From Prochilodus magdalenae (taxonomy: Eukaryota > Chordata > Actinopteri > Characiformes > Prochilodontidae), in assembly GCA_024036415.1 (NCBI GenBank), contig JAMWET010001276.1, positions 1,116,001 through 1,180,000 of the forward strand: 64,000 bases of DNA, written 5' to 3'. Below, piece by piece: positions 24,426-36,689 of the stretch. Under the pieces are notes generated by a model. That model had not been told where the DNA came from. It searched no databases and saw only the letters and a list, made by a program, of their open reading frames with translations. The position numbers and the translations under genes were made by a program. How positions within the stretch are numbered: position 1 is the first letter of the stretch; the number at the start of each line of letters is the position of its first letter.

Positions 24426-27400
24426 ATAATTTACTATATATTATGATTTATTACATGGCTAATTATTACTAATGTTCTATTATTTTTGCTTAATCAACTC
24501 ATTTTAGGTGAAAAGATTCTAGTATCACTCCTGGTCCACCAATCTTTTAATATAATGTCAATAATTGACACTGACACGGATGTCTGTTAAAATTATAAGC
24601 ACAAAACATTCCTTTTTTCATCCATTTAACATAAAATCATTACATTTACATAAAAATACACAAATATAATACTGACCTACTCATTGACTTGAGACATGTC
24701 AGCCTGCAGCAGAGCATAGACTGAAAGCTCTTGCTTTTGCTTTTGTTTGGCACCAATAATTTCACCGCTATTCACCTGACTGCAGATGATTTCTAATGGC
24801 ACAGATTTATAATCTAACCGTTACACAGTGAACAAAGTCTGCCTGTGATAAAGCGTGTCCCTCGACCGGACAGTATGTCGTAGTTAGGGGCGCCCTTTAT
24901 GGGTAGTGTCAGGCAAGTAGCCGTGAGGCCTGGAAAAAGTGCGGTTTCCACAAGAGTTCTTTTCCCTTCACCTTTATTTACACACCAACGAAGATAATTT
25001 ACATATTTACAATTTTTACAAGTACACGCACACATTCAGGAAAATAAACGAAAACAATAATCTCTACCAGCTAGAGATGTTTTAGATCTAATGACTGCAA
25101 AGTCATGTGGATCTAGGTCTGGTCTCTGTCTTGATAAGAACCCTCTCTCTCCTAGTACTCCCAATAGCACCACATATGAGCAGGTTGCCCCTCCCTTGGG
25201 CTAAACCATTAGTGGATTAAGGTGATATTGGAAGCTCATAACCTCAGTCTGCTCTGTCTCACCTGGTCTGTTCTCCCCTCCTCTTCTACAGAGGTTGGAC
25301 TCACCCAGGTAGGTAAAACTAAGGTGAACCCTACACTTGCTTTTTGACCCATATCCATACAGTTGAGCAGTGTACAGGTAAGTATACATGATCTTTAGGT
25401 ATTCTGTGATGTGTGCAATGCCCCACGTCATCACACTGCCTTTGTCTGTTGCCAATCCAGAGTGCGCTTAATCAGTAAAGCTGAAGTAGTGAAGTGTGAC
25501 GTGAAAATGTGAGATTAGATCTAAACACGAGTCACGCTATCAATGTGTAACTTGAAAGCCCTTCAAAGGATGATGATTCCACAATAACCTTGGCCATTTA
25601 CAAAGTGATCATTCTAATAATAGCACATCAAGATACTGTTCCTGCTACCATTACCAGCGGCCATGATGGCATTACTTTCACCTGAACAAGTGAACAATTG
25701 CTTAATAACACTGCATTCAGGATGTGCATTACAACCATCATTCACATAAGTCAGTGGCTGCATAGGAGACAAATCTTGTAGTCTGACCTACCAGGCAGTC
25801 CAGCAAAAAACATCACAGTCATGTATCTTAGGTTGTGGCATGAGTATGGCAAAGTCATATTCTGGGAATTCCTTCAGAAGGGTCTATTTGAATCTTTCAA
25901 AACAAATACTTGCAAAACTTTTTCCTAAACTACAAATCTCAAAAACTATAATCTAGAAAACCTAAATATATAAGTGTAAAGAAAAGGCCCCCAGGTGGGA
26001 TCCGACAGGTCCTCATTACAGAGGCTAGGTTAAAGTTGAAAGGTTGAAATGCATCTGCACACTGCTTAATACAATTTGCTCTGTACTGCGAAACATTTTC
26101 AGTTCTGATCGTTTTTACATGCTGTGCACATTAAGTGAATAAAAATGACAGCTGCCATGTCTGCATAGACTACAGATATCACCAATGTCTTTCAATTTAT
26201 GAATGCATTAATTGCATATGTAAAATTATTATTATTAAAATTATATTAGTAGTAGTAGTAGTAGCATCAATTTTATTCACTACCGGTTGTTTTTCCACAG
26301 CACATAAAAAAAGAGCTGATTCAACTGGAAAATCAATAAAATATACAATTCTAGATCATTTACCCCTTGCTTGACAGACATGCTGGAAAAGTCATTAACA
26401 TTCTCAGTTAACAAATTTTAACATCCATAATTTTCTTACAACACAGTTGTGTTCTTCTAATCTGTGTTCAACCTCTGAAAGGTGTCTTTAAGCCCCACCT
26501 CCTAATGAGGCCAACATGGTCTAAGTGATCCAACACAAGAGCAGGATCTTGCTCCACCCCAATATCACTGTGTTCCTCCTGCTGGTGTGTACTTTGGGTT
26601 TTATAACTTTGCAGGCCATTTACATGTTCAAAAATCCACATAAACCACATACGAAAAGGAAAAACTATGCACTATAATATGAGCATAATATGAATCCTTT
26701 AAATAGTAAACTAACTAGCTATAATGCTTATAAGCTTTCTTTACAATTAGACCACCTGTGCTAACATGAAATAAAACTGTACAATTTCTGTGCTTACATT
26801 CTCACACAAATATCTAAAACTACACAGTAGAAAAAATGAATGTCCTAAAGTATCAAAAGCAAAAAAACAGAGAAGGTTCTAAATATCATAAAACTACAAT
26901 GTGTGGTAATGGACCAATGACCCACAGCTCCAGTTTCCTTGTGCCAAATGTTCTGATTATTTTGCTCAGAACAATCCCTGTATTTGCATTTAACTAGCAA
27001 GGTTGCAAATATCTACCCACTCACTGATTAGATTATGATTATCTCAATACAACCCTGATATATTTTATGAGAATTTTACATGTGACTTGATAAACTATTC
27101 AATGCAAATGCTAAACCAAATCAATTCAAATAAATTCCCACTTTCAGCATTATAAAGCAAAGACACGGAATGTGTTATAACATAATAACAGATGCTGCAG
27201 TGTCACAGGCACACATAACACTGACTCAGTGCTGGCCTATTTTCAGTGCCCTGGCTCAGTACTTGAAGTTGAGAGAAATGCTGTCTAGCTTACAGTTCAC
27301 TCTGCAAGTTATATTCATCAAAAACTCCTTGCCCCTGTTTGCACTCTGCAGATCCTCCAGCCTTACTGAGCACACTTTAAGTCCAGATTAGAACAAATGG

Positions 27401-27572
27401 TGACAGACCTTTGACTGTTGATGTTTTGTTCCTTGGACACCTCTCCATGAAGCCATTCGCATAAAGCTTTTCAGCCTTAAGCAAGGCAACGTATTGCCCT
27501 TTGGTCAAGAGATTTCCGGGACACACTTCGCAAGCAAGCAGCATCAAAAACATGCACAGTAATTCTCTCTCT
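24426..27572. other. Probable 3' intron of the galactosyltransferase gene; no exon seen
   Basis: Lies downstream of the b4galt2 exon in gene orientation. I looked on the minus strand for the expected DVDL, DKFGF and WGGEDDD exons and did not see them. A TAG trinucleotide run occurs at 26247-26264. The minus frames at 24814-25035, 25201-25455 and 26468-26650 have no recognisable domain. Confidence 0.5.
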
Positions 27573-27607
27573 CTCACACACACACAGGCACAGACACACG
27601 GACACAC
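27573..27607 (-). repeat. GT/GA-type microsatellite at the splice donor of the b4galt2 exon
   Basis: On the minus strand the intron opens directly with GTGTGTCCGTGTGTCTGTG and passes into a GT run and then a GA run. The donor GT is therefore the first dinucleotide of an imperfect simple repeat, so several alternative GT sites lie within a few bases of it. Confidence 0.8.
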
Positions 27608-27843
27608 CTGGTTGATGATGTAAATGCCATAGTCAATCTTCTGCCGCCGCAGGATAGGGTGTAGGTAGTGCAGCCAGTATTTCAGATGATGATCTCTGTG
27701 TCGAAAGGGGATGATAATGGCCACCTTCTGCTTGGCTCGACAGTCCAGGGGTGTGTACTTGCCCCCCTCTGTCACATTAGGGTTCTCTCTCTGCACCTTC
27801 TCCATGGTCATCTGTGAGCTGAACTCGATCAGGAGGCGTCCCA
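27608..27843 (-). CDS. b4galt2: Beta-1,4-galactosyltransferase internal exon (exon 2-like), closest to B4GALT2
   Basis: Single coding exon of a Golgi type II membrane enzyme that transfers galactose from UDP-Gal to terminal GlcNAc. It encodes 79 residues, from VGRLLIEF to IYIINQ. The exon starts after a CCCCCTGCAG acceptor with a pyrimidine tract and ends CAG|GTGTGT. It begins with 2 nt of a split Val codon and ends in phase 0; 236 bp agrees with the exon 2 size I recall for vertebrate B4GALT1. Visible landmarks are the PLDC cysteine (residue 35, usually disulfide-bonded) and the UDP-binding PFRHR motif (residues 46-50), followed by HHLKYWLHYLHPILRRQ. VGRLLIEF, VQRENP and FRHRDHHL fit B4GALT2 better than B4GALT1. 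An NVT glycosylation sequon sits at residues 23-25. The transmembrane exon and the DVD and WGGEDD exons were not found, so the gene is only partly visible. The family call is firm; the paralogue is likely. Confidence 0.93.
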
Positions 27844-30049
27844 CTGCAGGGGGAAGACACACAGTTAACAAAGCCTCAGTTATTTTTTTTAAGCTGAAGG
27901 TAATAAAAAAACCAACATAAAACATTTTTGACAAAGGCCAGCATTGGGTATTTTGTCATGCATACTTGAAATCACAGTTCAGACCTTAAGTCATGAGTCA
28001 TTCAGTAGTTGGTGTTGTGTCCATATTAGGAACTACGGGCATAAGATGGATTTTCTCCATGACAAAAATGAATGGGATTTTTAATATATATTTATACTGC
28101 ATTATTGCACTGGCATGTTGCTGCTAGCGCAAGCATACAGCTTGAACATACTGATAGATGGGACAAGAGCCTCTGAATGTATATCAAATAAAATGGGTAA
28201 AATGGAACAAATTTGATTATATGTTAACACTGTCTCACCATATCCAGCTTGTATTGGTTGTGGATTTGTCAGGGAAGTAAAAAACAACATGCAATTTCGT
28301 CATTACTGTTGTGCTGTTAAGAATGATGCTGCAAAGGGTGCAGTTACTGCATTGGGCCAACACAATTTGGCAAAATCAGCTAAATCAGAGACCATAAACT
28401 TAATACCCACCTCTAATTTGCCCTAAAACACCCAGAATACCACTGGGCTTCTCGTGTTCTCATTAGTGAAGGTGTCTAAGCTATTAAATATTCATAAAGA
28501 AGACAGGTCGGAGCTGCATGGCTGTGCTAAGATAGTAATGGGATCTTGCTCAAGGACGGTAGCATAGCATCACATCAGTTGGTAAACCCTCAGATGAACA
28601 AATATAGTAGAATCTCCAACTATAGACAAGATTAATTAAGAATAAAGATAAGCATCCAAAGCTTAGCTCTCAACTCACTGGTTGCTTTGGGAGTTTTACC
28701 CACTTTAGAATTATAGAAAATGTAGCCCAACTGCTGTTATATACAATTTTTCAGTCACTCAGTGCCCTCCGTCAATGCTTTCTGACTAAAGGACACTGAT
28801 TTTAGTGGTGGATCATTCTTAGTACAGCTGACATGGTTGTTACATGGAGTGACAGCAGCACAAGTGTAATAAGTAAGGTTTTCAACACCTTAGTCACATA
28901 GTCACTGCTAGGTCATTAGTGGTTCAACACCCAGAAAAACCTGGCCAACAGAAAGAAAGAGAAGATGTTGCACGGTGAAGAGCCATGTGTAGACCCAAAC
29001 TTCTTCAAACACGTTGTTTTTAAAAACTGTGCACAATTATTGGACCATTTATAGGGCTAATCATTTTCATTCCCCTGCCACCAGTGATAAATAAATCACC
29101 ATTGTGTTATATATGGTGGTTGTCAGTGCAAAATTTAGGTCTGCGGGCATAACAGCTCAATTCACAGTAGCTTATATGGCATACACCAAACAGTAAGATC
29201 AGGCAAAATTAATCATGTGACCCGACAGCTTAAAACATTATGAATTATTAATATATCACAAAGAATACACAATGAAAACGCTCAGGATTGCAACGACAAG
29301 GTTGGCAAAGCTTCACGAGGTGTGTATGTGTGTGAGAAGTTTAAATACTGCCGGTGATAGCTGTGCTTATTGATAGACCAGAGAGGTCTGAGGAGGATTG
29401 GCAGAGCGCGAGAATGTGGGTGTAACGTCATCGCACTGTGCACTCTGAGTCCAGAGGAGCAGCGTACATCAGTATGACATATATCAGTAATCAGTAATAT
29501 ATATATATATATATATACAAACCCAGACTTGGGTCACTGTCAGGCCCAGAGAGGACTTTTCTACAGCCAAGCTTCACATCCTCGCTCTCTTTCTCTGACC
29601 ATGACATTGTTTACAGTCTTCATAATTTGCCTTTATCTTCCAGTACTGACCATCTTGGCCTCTACGGAGTGCTTCCATAAATATAATGTAATTGCTTGTT
29701 CCTTGCAGACCCAGCAAAATGTACAGGAAGTACAGGAGACTGTCGTGTACACTTTTGATGAGATGTGGCAGTAGCCAACCTAATTACAAACCTTTCCTCC
29801 CTCTCTCAATAAATCGAGCGTGTGGATCCACTGAGCTTCATCCCCTATCTCCAAAGGTCCCTTTGAGGTAATCATTTCAAAAAGACTGATGGATCTGGCT
29901 GGTTTAACGTGGCGGAATCGGGTACAAGGAAAAGAAAAGAAAAGCCTTCAGGGTTGTGGGGTGGGCTGATCCTACATCAGTTTTCTTAAGAGCCATATAC
30001 TAATGACATATATTAAGAGCCAAATACTAATAATAGTATATGGAAAGCT
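27844..30049. other. Probable upstream intron of the galactosyltransferase gene
   Basis: No second exon is visible. A TA microsatellite lies at 29496-29517. A short imperfect duplication of TTAAGAGCCA(T/A)ATACTAAT occurs at about 29986-30045, just before the L2 element. Confidence 0.5.
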
Positions 30050-32573
30050 TAGAATGTTGCGTCCACTCTTTATTAAGGGATAGAGAGCAGGACTCAGTTG
30101 TAGCTGTGGACGCACAAGGGAGAGTTAGTGTACCCGCAACTCCAACATTAGAGTCCTCACAGCGGGGTGTATGGGTGATGTCTCGGCGGTAAAGCTGTAA
30201 AGTGAAGGCTAATGTTAACGCTAGCCTACCAGAACACCACTCCTCTCCGATTCATGTGTCAAACAGGTTTGCCCCGCTCAGTGAAGTACCCGCTGAGGAG
30301 CCTGTTAAAAGTACTCTGGTTATAGGAGATGACTCGTAAAATTAGCTAGTCCTTTAGGGACTCCAGCGGTTACAGTTAGTTGTTTACCAGAAGCCAGGGC
30401 ATGGACCTAAGTGGCAACCTTAGGCTGTTAGCTAATAAGAGATATTCAAGGATAGTAGTCCATGTAGGGGCCAACGATATTCATCTGTGGCAGTCCAAAG
30501 TGACTAAAGTTAATATTAAAGAGGTGGTTAAACTGGCCCAGACGATGTCCGATGCCGTAATTTGCTCTGGCCCCATTCCAATGTGGCGCGGCACTGAGGT
30601 ATACAGCAGGCTTACAGTGCTAAATCGCTGGATGTCCAAGTGGTGTTCGGAAAATCAAGTGGGCTTCATAGACAATTGAAAAAAGTTTAAAGGCAAGCCT
30701 GGACTTTTAGGTAGGGATGGTGTCCACCCCACCCGGGATGGCGCCGCCTTGCTGTCCTGCAGCATAGCCCATAGCCTTTTAGTTAGTCGGCAGAGCAGTG
30801 TAAAGCAGCTGCTGACAGACCGGAGCCAATACCAGGTCGCAGACAAACAGGCTAAACCAACCATCTGCAAGCCGGCTTGAGTCATCTAGATCCAACAGAA
30901 CAGAGACTCTGTCTGTGCCCAGTGTTAAATACAATACCCCCGTAGAAAAACTCAAATATTTCGTTCCAAAAATGTACGTAGTTTTCAAACCTTGCATGCA
31001 AACTGTAGCAATAACATGGCAGACCTGAGGTTTGGCTTACTCAATATCAGATCGCTCAATTCTAAAGCAGTCATCATAAGTTAAATTATTAGCGAATTTT
31101 GATGATCGGTGTCTTACAGAAACTTGGATTCAACCTGAAGAGTACTTAGCATTAAATGAAGCCACTCCTGTGGGTTATAACTATGTACATAGACCAAGAT
31201 TATCAGGCAGAGAAGGTGGAGAATGTGCAATCTATAGAAATACCTCAGAGACTAACCAGAAACATTATGATACCTTCACCTCTTTTGAGATTGCTTCTAT
31301 TAATATAAATAATCTGGGCACAAATAAGAATGCATTCTCGTTAGAGAATTCTCGTTGCAGTGGCTTTGCAGCAAGCTCTAATAGGAAGTTCAGTAAACTT
31401 CAACTAGTTCAAAATGCTGCAGCTGGGTTCCTTACTAAAACCAGAAAATTTGATCATATCAGTCCAGTTTTGTCAGCTGTACACTGGCTCCCAGTTAAAT
31501 TCCGTATTGATTATAAAATTAAACTATTAACATATAAAGTTATAAAGTTACACTGGCTGGCTCATGATTACCTCTGAGAACTTATTTCCTATTATGACCC
31601 TTTTCGTTTACTAAGGTCACAGGGTGCTGGCTTCTTATTAGTTCCTGCAATTAATAAGGTAGCAGCAGGGGGCAGAGCCTTCTCCTATAAATCCCCCAAC
31701 TATGGTATAAGCTTCCAGAAAATGTCCGGGCCTCAGACACAATCTTTAAGTCTAGGTTAAAAGCTTACTGAGCTTAGCATGTGGTCATTAATATCTTCCA
31801 CTTAAATAAAGGCAGCAGATCCAGGAGTTCATGGGCAGTGGGTTTTATGGGAAACTGAGATGCTGGTGCTGTCGTCCCGTCGCTGTACCCAATCACTCAT
31901 ATGACGGTGGAGCCGGTGGATGCCAGTGTTCGGGGTGCTCCCAAGTCTACCTTCTGGTTCTGTCCTTTTAGCCAGGCTGTAATAGTCAGATGCCGGAGTC
32001 GCTGCCACACTCTGGAAATGTACATACTTCCTGTGCTGCTTAATTAGTCCCAAACAGAGCTAACTGTCTCTCTTTACTCTTACTGAGTTAATGGCTGCCC
32101 TCTGGTCCGGCTTGATACTGAGGTTTTACTACTACCCGCCTTTGACCAGTTGCCTACCCACCCAACCAGACACTGATAGAAGATTGTTCGATGTTTTTAT
32201 GCTGCCCAGGCTAACCAGGCTTCCACACTGCAGACTAATATTTCCACTACTGCTACCTGCATTGGACTATTATTTCACAATTATATTTTCATTCACTTCA
32301 TCACTATGACTACATCAGCATAATTAGATACTTCATTGATTTTACTTTAAGCAATTTCAAAATGTTGAGCAGAGGAGGATGGGTCCCCACGTGTGACTCT
32401 GGTTCCTCCCAAGGTTTCTTCCTTCTACCTGAGGGAGTTTTTCCTTGCCACCATCGCCTTCAGCTTGCTTTTCTCTCCTTTATGAATTATTATTACTTAA
32501 TTTCTATAAAGCTGCAGAGACATCATCAGTTGTAAAAAGTGTTTTATAAATAAATTAGATTTAATTTGATTTA
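30050..32573 (+). mobile_element. Internally deleted L2/Maui-like LINE with ORF1, ORF2 fragments and 3'UTR
   Basis: The copy keeps, in order, an ORF1 relic (listed separately), the ORF2 start with an endonuclease N-terminus (GLLNIRSLNSKAV, LTETWIQPEEYLALNEATP, GYNYVHRPRLSGREGG; about 31015-31345), then a jump to the reverse-transcriptase C-terminus (KLQLVQNAAAGFLTKTRKFD, LSAVHWLPVKFRIDYKIK; about 31380-31740). The whole endonuclease C-terminus and polymerase core are deleted. The 3'UTR shows GGTTCCTCCCAAGGTTTCTT and GGGAGTTTTTCCTTGCCACC, and the end reads AAAAAGTGTTTTATAAATAA. Frameshifts and stops are frequent, so it is inactive. Confidence 0.88.
30240..30880 (+). pseudogene. LINE ORF1 relic with SGNH/GDSL-esterase-like domain
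   Basis: Frames here translate to TLVIGDD (a degraded GDSI block), then a 99-codon open frame with DLSGNLRLL, YSRIVVHVGANDIHLW, AQTMSDAVICSGPIP, LNRWMSKWCSENQVGFIDNW and a C-terminal GRDGVHPTRDGAALLS. This is the order of SGNH-hydrolase blocks: GDS, the GxND block (here GAND) and a terminal DxxH (here DGVH). Such esterase-like ORF1 proteins are known in L2 and CR1 LINEs, where they are thought to act in particle formation or lipid/membrane contact. A stop and a frame change separate the GDS block from the rest, and the catalytic Ser is lost (GDD in place of GDS), so it is not functional. Confidence 0.8.
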
Positions 32574-34820
32574 ACAGAAGACGCACTTTTAAGAGTACAT
32601 TTTATTGCACTTGAGTGTTAGCAAGATGATAGCCCGTACGAAGCATTATTTGTTCACAGTTGTTAACAACCTCATAATTTTACAAACTTTAACAATTAAA
32701 CTAATTTTGCAGCGAATTATGTGTTAATGCAAAACTAAAGTAAACACCTGATGCACATAGTATCTCTAAGAATAAAAATAAAATAATTAAGAAACTTTGT
32801 AGGCTTAATAAAAGACTGCTGGGGGGGACCCCCTCGCTGCTTTTCAAAATATTTTTCATTCAAATCGACACATTTAGCCCAAATGAAAAGGGTTTACATT
32901 CATGTGGTTTTATTATAGTCCCACTGGTAATCACCCTGTTTTTATATTATACTTGTAATTTAATTACTGCCTTTTTAACTTTAACACTGTATGTTTGTTT
33001 TGTATCCTGATTATGTGGTGCCATTGCATGTATTTTGTTGCTACCCAACCCTGAATATATCTACAGTATATAAAACTTTTTTAGTGATTTTATTTTTTAT
33101 TTTTACTTTTTATTTATGAATTACAATAAAATGTACATGGAAGATTAGGTAAGTATGACATGTTTCCATTATTTTACTGACCTACTACAGTTACAGTTAC
33201 ACTTATAAGTTACATTTATTACTATAAAATTAGAATATTACCATTCACTGTTTATTTCCTACTTATCATCAGTTTTTATAGTAAGGTGCTACAAAAAATG
33301 TATGTGCTAAAACACAGAAATTACAAAAAAAAAAAAAAGAGTAGACATTTTCAGTATATTGCACTGTACGTACAGGCAGAGCTGATCCTGGGAAAAGCTG
33401 ATCCTTCTCTGAAGAACAAATAGTCCAGCTTCTAAAAAAGACCAGCTCACTGTGTGTGTGTTCTTGAACACAGAGTTCTATCTACTCATGCTGCACAGAG
33501 AGAGGCCATTGATGAAAGAGGTGGAGGAGGGGTTGGTGGTGGAGGGGTAAGACAAACAGCTTCCTGCAGTCATTCAGCTGCCATGATACACGCATCATGC
33601 CAACAACTTATTACGGAGTCCAATCAGCATGAGGGTTTAAAAATAGAACTTCTGAGCTTTGCTTTGCTTTTTATGCTCCATGTGCTACTGTAATAATAAC
33701 CAGGTACTTGAGGGGGAAGTCATCGACTGTGCTAGACTGTAACGCTGTAGTCTAGGGAAGAGGCATTCATTACAAGGAGTGGTTATTAGCTGTGCCTTAT
33801 TTCCACTAAGTCAACATTCTCAGTCAGGAGAGCAAGGGAGAAAGAGTGAGAGAGTGACAGCACATAAGAGGGAGATTAAAATACTATATAGAGGGAGTGC
33901 GTAAGATAAATCCTGTCAAAAGGAGTCTGGGGTTTATGGGTAAATGGGCATTAAGTTGGGCATCATTATTGATCATGTATGCAATTAAGCATGTATGCAA
34001 TTATGCATCTAGCTATGTTTCTCCCTCACCCGCAGTACTACCCAGCCGTGAAGGTGAAGGTTAACAGGAGCTTCCCCCAAGACATTGCATCAATATACTT
34101 GAAGGAGAACACTCACTACTATTTCTGTTGCATTAAATCCACGTTAGCATTGTGAGTGATGTTGGGAGAGAGCGAGCTGCCTCAAGCTAATTAAGCTGTC
34201 TTGGACTCCCAGCTAAGCAGGAATCAAATTAGACATTTCCTGACTATCAACTCAGATAACCACTCTGTATAATCGTGGTGAGCAAAAAAGCTTCACACTG
34301 AGGCTGATGGGCTACAACAGCAGAAGTCAACAATGGGTTCCAGTTATGTTTGCTTAGCCTATTTTGGACACAGTCTTATCAATCATCACTTGAATGCCAC
34401 AGCCTATTTGAGCATTATTGACTCTGTGCTTCTCTTAATGGACAATCTTCGCACCATATCACGGCAACAGTCATCTCACACTGGATTGATGAACATGACA
34501 ATGAGTCTATGGATAAGAACTCAATATAACAATTTCAGGATGTAGTAGATTTACAGCATGAAAGTTCACAGGAGAAATTAGCAGAAATTACATGATGCAA
34601 TCATGTCAACATAGTCTGAAAGGAATATTTCCAACTTCTTCTGGAATCCATGGCATGTCGACATAGGTTTTATCCGATAGGCTCACCCGATCTGGATTAA
34701 AGGTCTTGTTTAAAGATCAGGAAGTTCATATTTATTATTTAATTCCAACCAATTTAATTTCAGTATGCTGTAATGGACAGTTAATAGGACAATGTTGTTA
34801 ATGTTTAAATGTTTAATCTC
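32574..34820. other. Gene-free stretch between two LINEs
   Basis: No recognised exon or element. A G run near 32821, a poly-A run at 33317-33330 and a Gly-rich chance frame at 33454-33693 are the only features noted. Confidence 0.5.
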
Positions 34821-34821
34821 A

Positions 34822-36048
34822 CAAACAGGCCACAGTGTGTGAGAGTTAAGGACTCTGTGTGTCAGACACAATACTCTGCAGCACGGGGGCACCAAAGGGA
34901 ATGGTCCAGGCCCCATTCCTCTTCACCCTCTACACTGCAGATTTCACCACAACATGCCGCCTACAGGAATTCTCTGACAACTCTAGCATTGTTGGCTACA
35001 TCTAGGATGGCGACGAAAAGAAGTACAGAAAAGTAAGAAAGAATTTTGTGGATGGGTATCAGCAGAACTTCCTCCACATCAACACGGGCAAAACCAACAC
35101 GAGCTGGTAGTGGATTTCTGCAAGACTAAGCTATCTTTACTCAGTCTGAACATCCAGGGAAGGGACACTGAGATCGTCAGAACCTACATGTACCTGGGTG
35201 TTCATCTGAACAGCAAACTGGATTGGTCGGACAACACACAGGCTCAGTAGTATAGCAGAGTACGGTCAACCTGCTGAGGAGGCTCCAGTCATTTGGGATA
35301 CAAGGTCCACTCCTTTTACACTTTTTATGACTATGTGGTGGCATCAGCCATCTTCTACAGAACCATCTGCTGCGGGGGCAGCGTCACGACTGCAGATAGG
35401 AAGAAACTGGACAAGCAGATCAGGAAGGCAGGTTCTGTTCTGGGACATGCATTGGACCCAGTGGAGGTAGTTGGGTAGAGAAGGATGTTGGCCAAGCTGG
35501 CATCCATACTGGAGAACACCTCTTACCCACCACAAGAGAAAGTTGCTGCACTGGCTAGCACCAATAGTGAGAGGCTCCTCCATCTGCGGTGTGTTTTGGA
35601 GAGATACTGCAGCTTTTTCCTCGCAACTGCTGTTAGGCTCTACAACTCCAGGTCAAGCATCAGACCTTCAATACTGTAGAACACTATACGGACCCATTAA
35701 TATCCATATATTCAATGGGACTTAATTATTGAGCAATATTTGCTCAGTATTTAGGTGACTGCCAAGATTATCAGTATCTGTGTAGCTGGTAAGCGTAACT
35801 GTGCAATATCTTTTAGTAACCGTGCAATATATTTATCTGTGCAATTACAGTGTAAATTTGTGTTATGTCTTATTGCATTTTATTCAATTTTTTACCTAAA
35901 AGAGATTTTTTTATTTTCTGTTTTGGATTCTATTAACCTTTACTTTAGTCAACCTCTTGTTTTGAATCTGTTCTGCTGCTATTCTTCTGCTGTAACAACG
36001 CAAATTTCCCCATATGGGATAATGAAGGGTAGCTTATCTTACCTTAAA
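34822..36048 (+). mobile_element. 5'-truncated CR1/Rex1-like LINE, reverse-transcriptase C-terminus and 3'UTR
   Basis: Shifting frames give LTNRPQCVRVKDSVCQTQ, then weak echoes of the YLGVHLN...KLDW block (seen as VPGCSSEQQTGLVG in another frame), SAIFYRTICCGGSVTTADRK, LDKQIRKAGSVLGHALDPVE and RLLHLRCVLERYCSFFLATAVRLYNS. These are the order and spacing of the fish CR1/Rex1-type ORF2 from its polymerase core to its end. The 3'UTR follows, with GTGCAATAT words and a tail that reads ATTTCCCCATATGGGATAAT, then TCTTATC-like units near 36040. At least five frameshifts or stops mean it is dead. Confidence 0.85.
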
Positions 36049-36437
36049 TATTTATGGACCATTTTTTCAGTTTTTTACACAATCTGAAAGTGCCTGTAGT
36101 CTGTTATAATGTGGGAAATTTTTATTTTACAGAAAATTATGAAACATTATACCACTAATAATCATCTCTGTGACATGCAATACCGGTGCTTCCTTTCATG
36201 CTGACTGCTCACCCACTCGAAACATGGAGAAAAAATGTTTCTTCAAATCAGTCTAAAGGAGAGTGGGTCACTCGTTGGTCACACTGCATTATTCAAGTTA
36301 CTAAGCCAGTGTGACTCAGTAAACTGAATGCACCAACTTGAAAAAGTATGAGATTTTAATAGGAAGGTTGAGAGAGATTGTTCATTGAAAGCAACACAGC
36401 GATTGCCTTATACACGTTGGTCATGCAGCACATACAC
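36049..36437. other. Unique noncoding DNA
   Basis: No recognised element or exon between the LINE tail and the exon-like segment. Confidence 0.5.
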
Positions 36438-36627
36438 CTGCATAGCACATGCTGGGAAATGACGCGAACCAAAGCAAGTAACCCTTAGCATTCTTGGGGA
36501 CAGCCATTTGTGATATATGATTCCAGAACAACTGGAACAATGAGCCACGTCCACTCTCCTCATTGTAATCTGAAGGGTGGAGCTCTTTGATGTAACGTAG
36601 GGCCGTAGGTGGCTGCAGGCATGTCCA
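36438..36627 (-). other. Unidentified exon-like open segment (possible upstream exon)
   Basis: On the minus strand a pyrimidine-rich acceptor (CTCTCTTTCCTGCTTCAG) precedes 190 bp without a stop, and a consensus-like donor follows (CAG|GTGTATG). The frame opens WTCLQPPTALRYIKEL and contains WNHISQMAVPKNAKG. It enters in phase 0 and leaves one G, which is exactly the phase needed by the galactosyltransferase exon 8.6 kb downstream. The protein does not resemble the known B4GALT N-terminal exon (cytosolic tail, membrane anchor, stem), and I recognise no other family. It could be an alternative exon, an exon of another gene, or chance: one in three random segments has matching phase. Confidence 0.2.
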
Positions 36628-36689
36628 CTGAAGCAGGAAAGAGAGGGATAAACATAACAAAAAAGATCAGCAGATGGTCTGTTTTTCAG

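Noticed and set aside
1..27607. Missing downstream B4GALT exons (DVDL, DKFGF, WGGEDDD, NPQRF blocks)
   Set aside because: I scanned the minus strand by eye for these motifs and found none. A translated profile search is needed to exclude short diverged exons.
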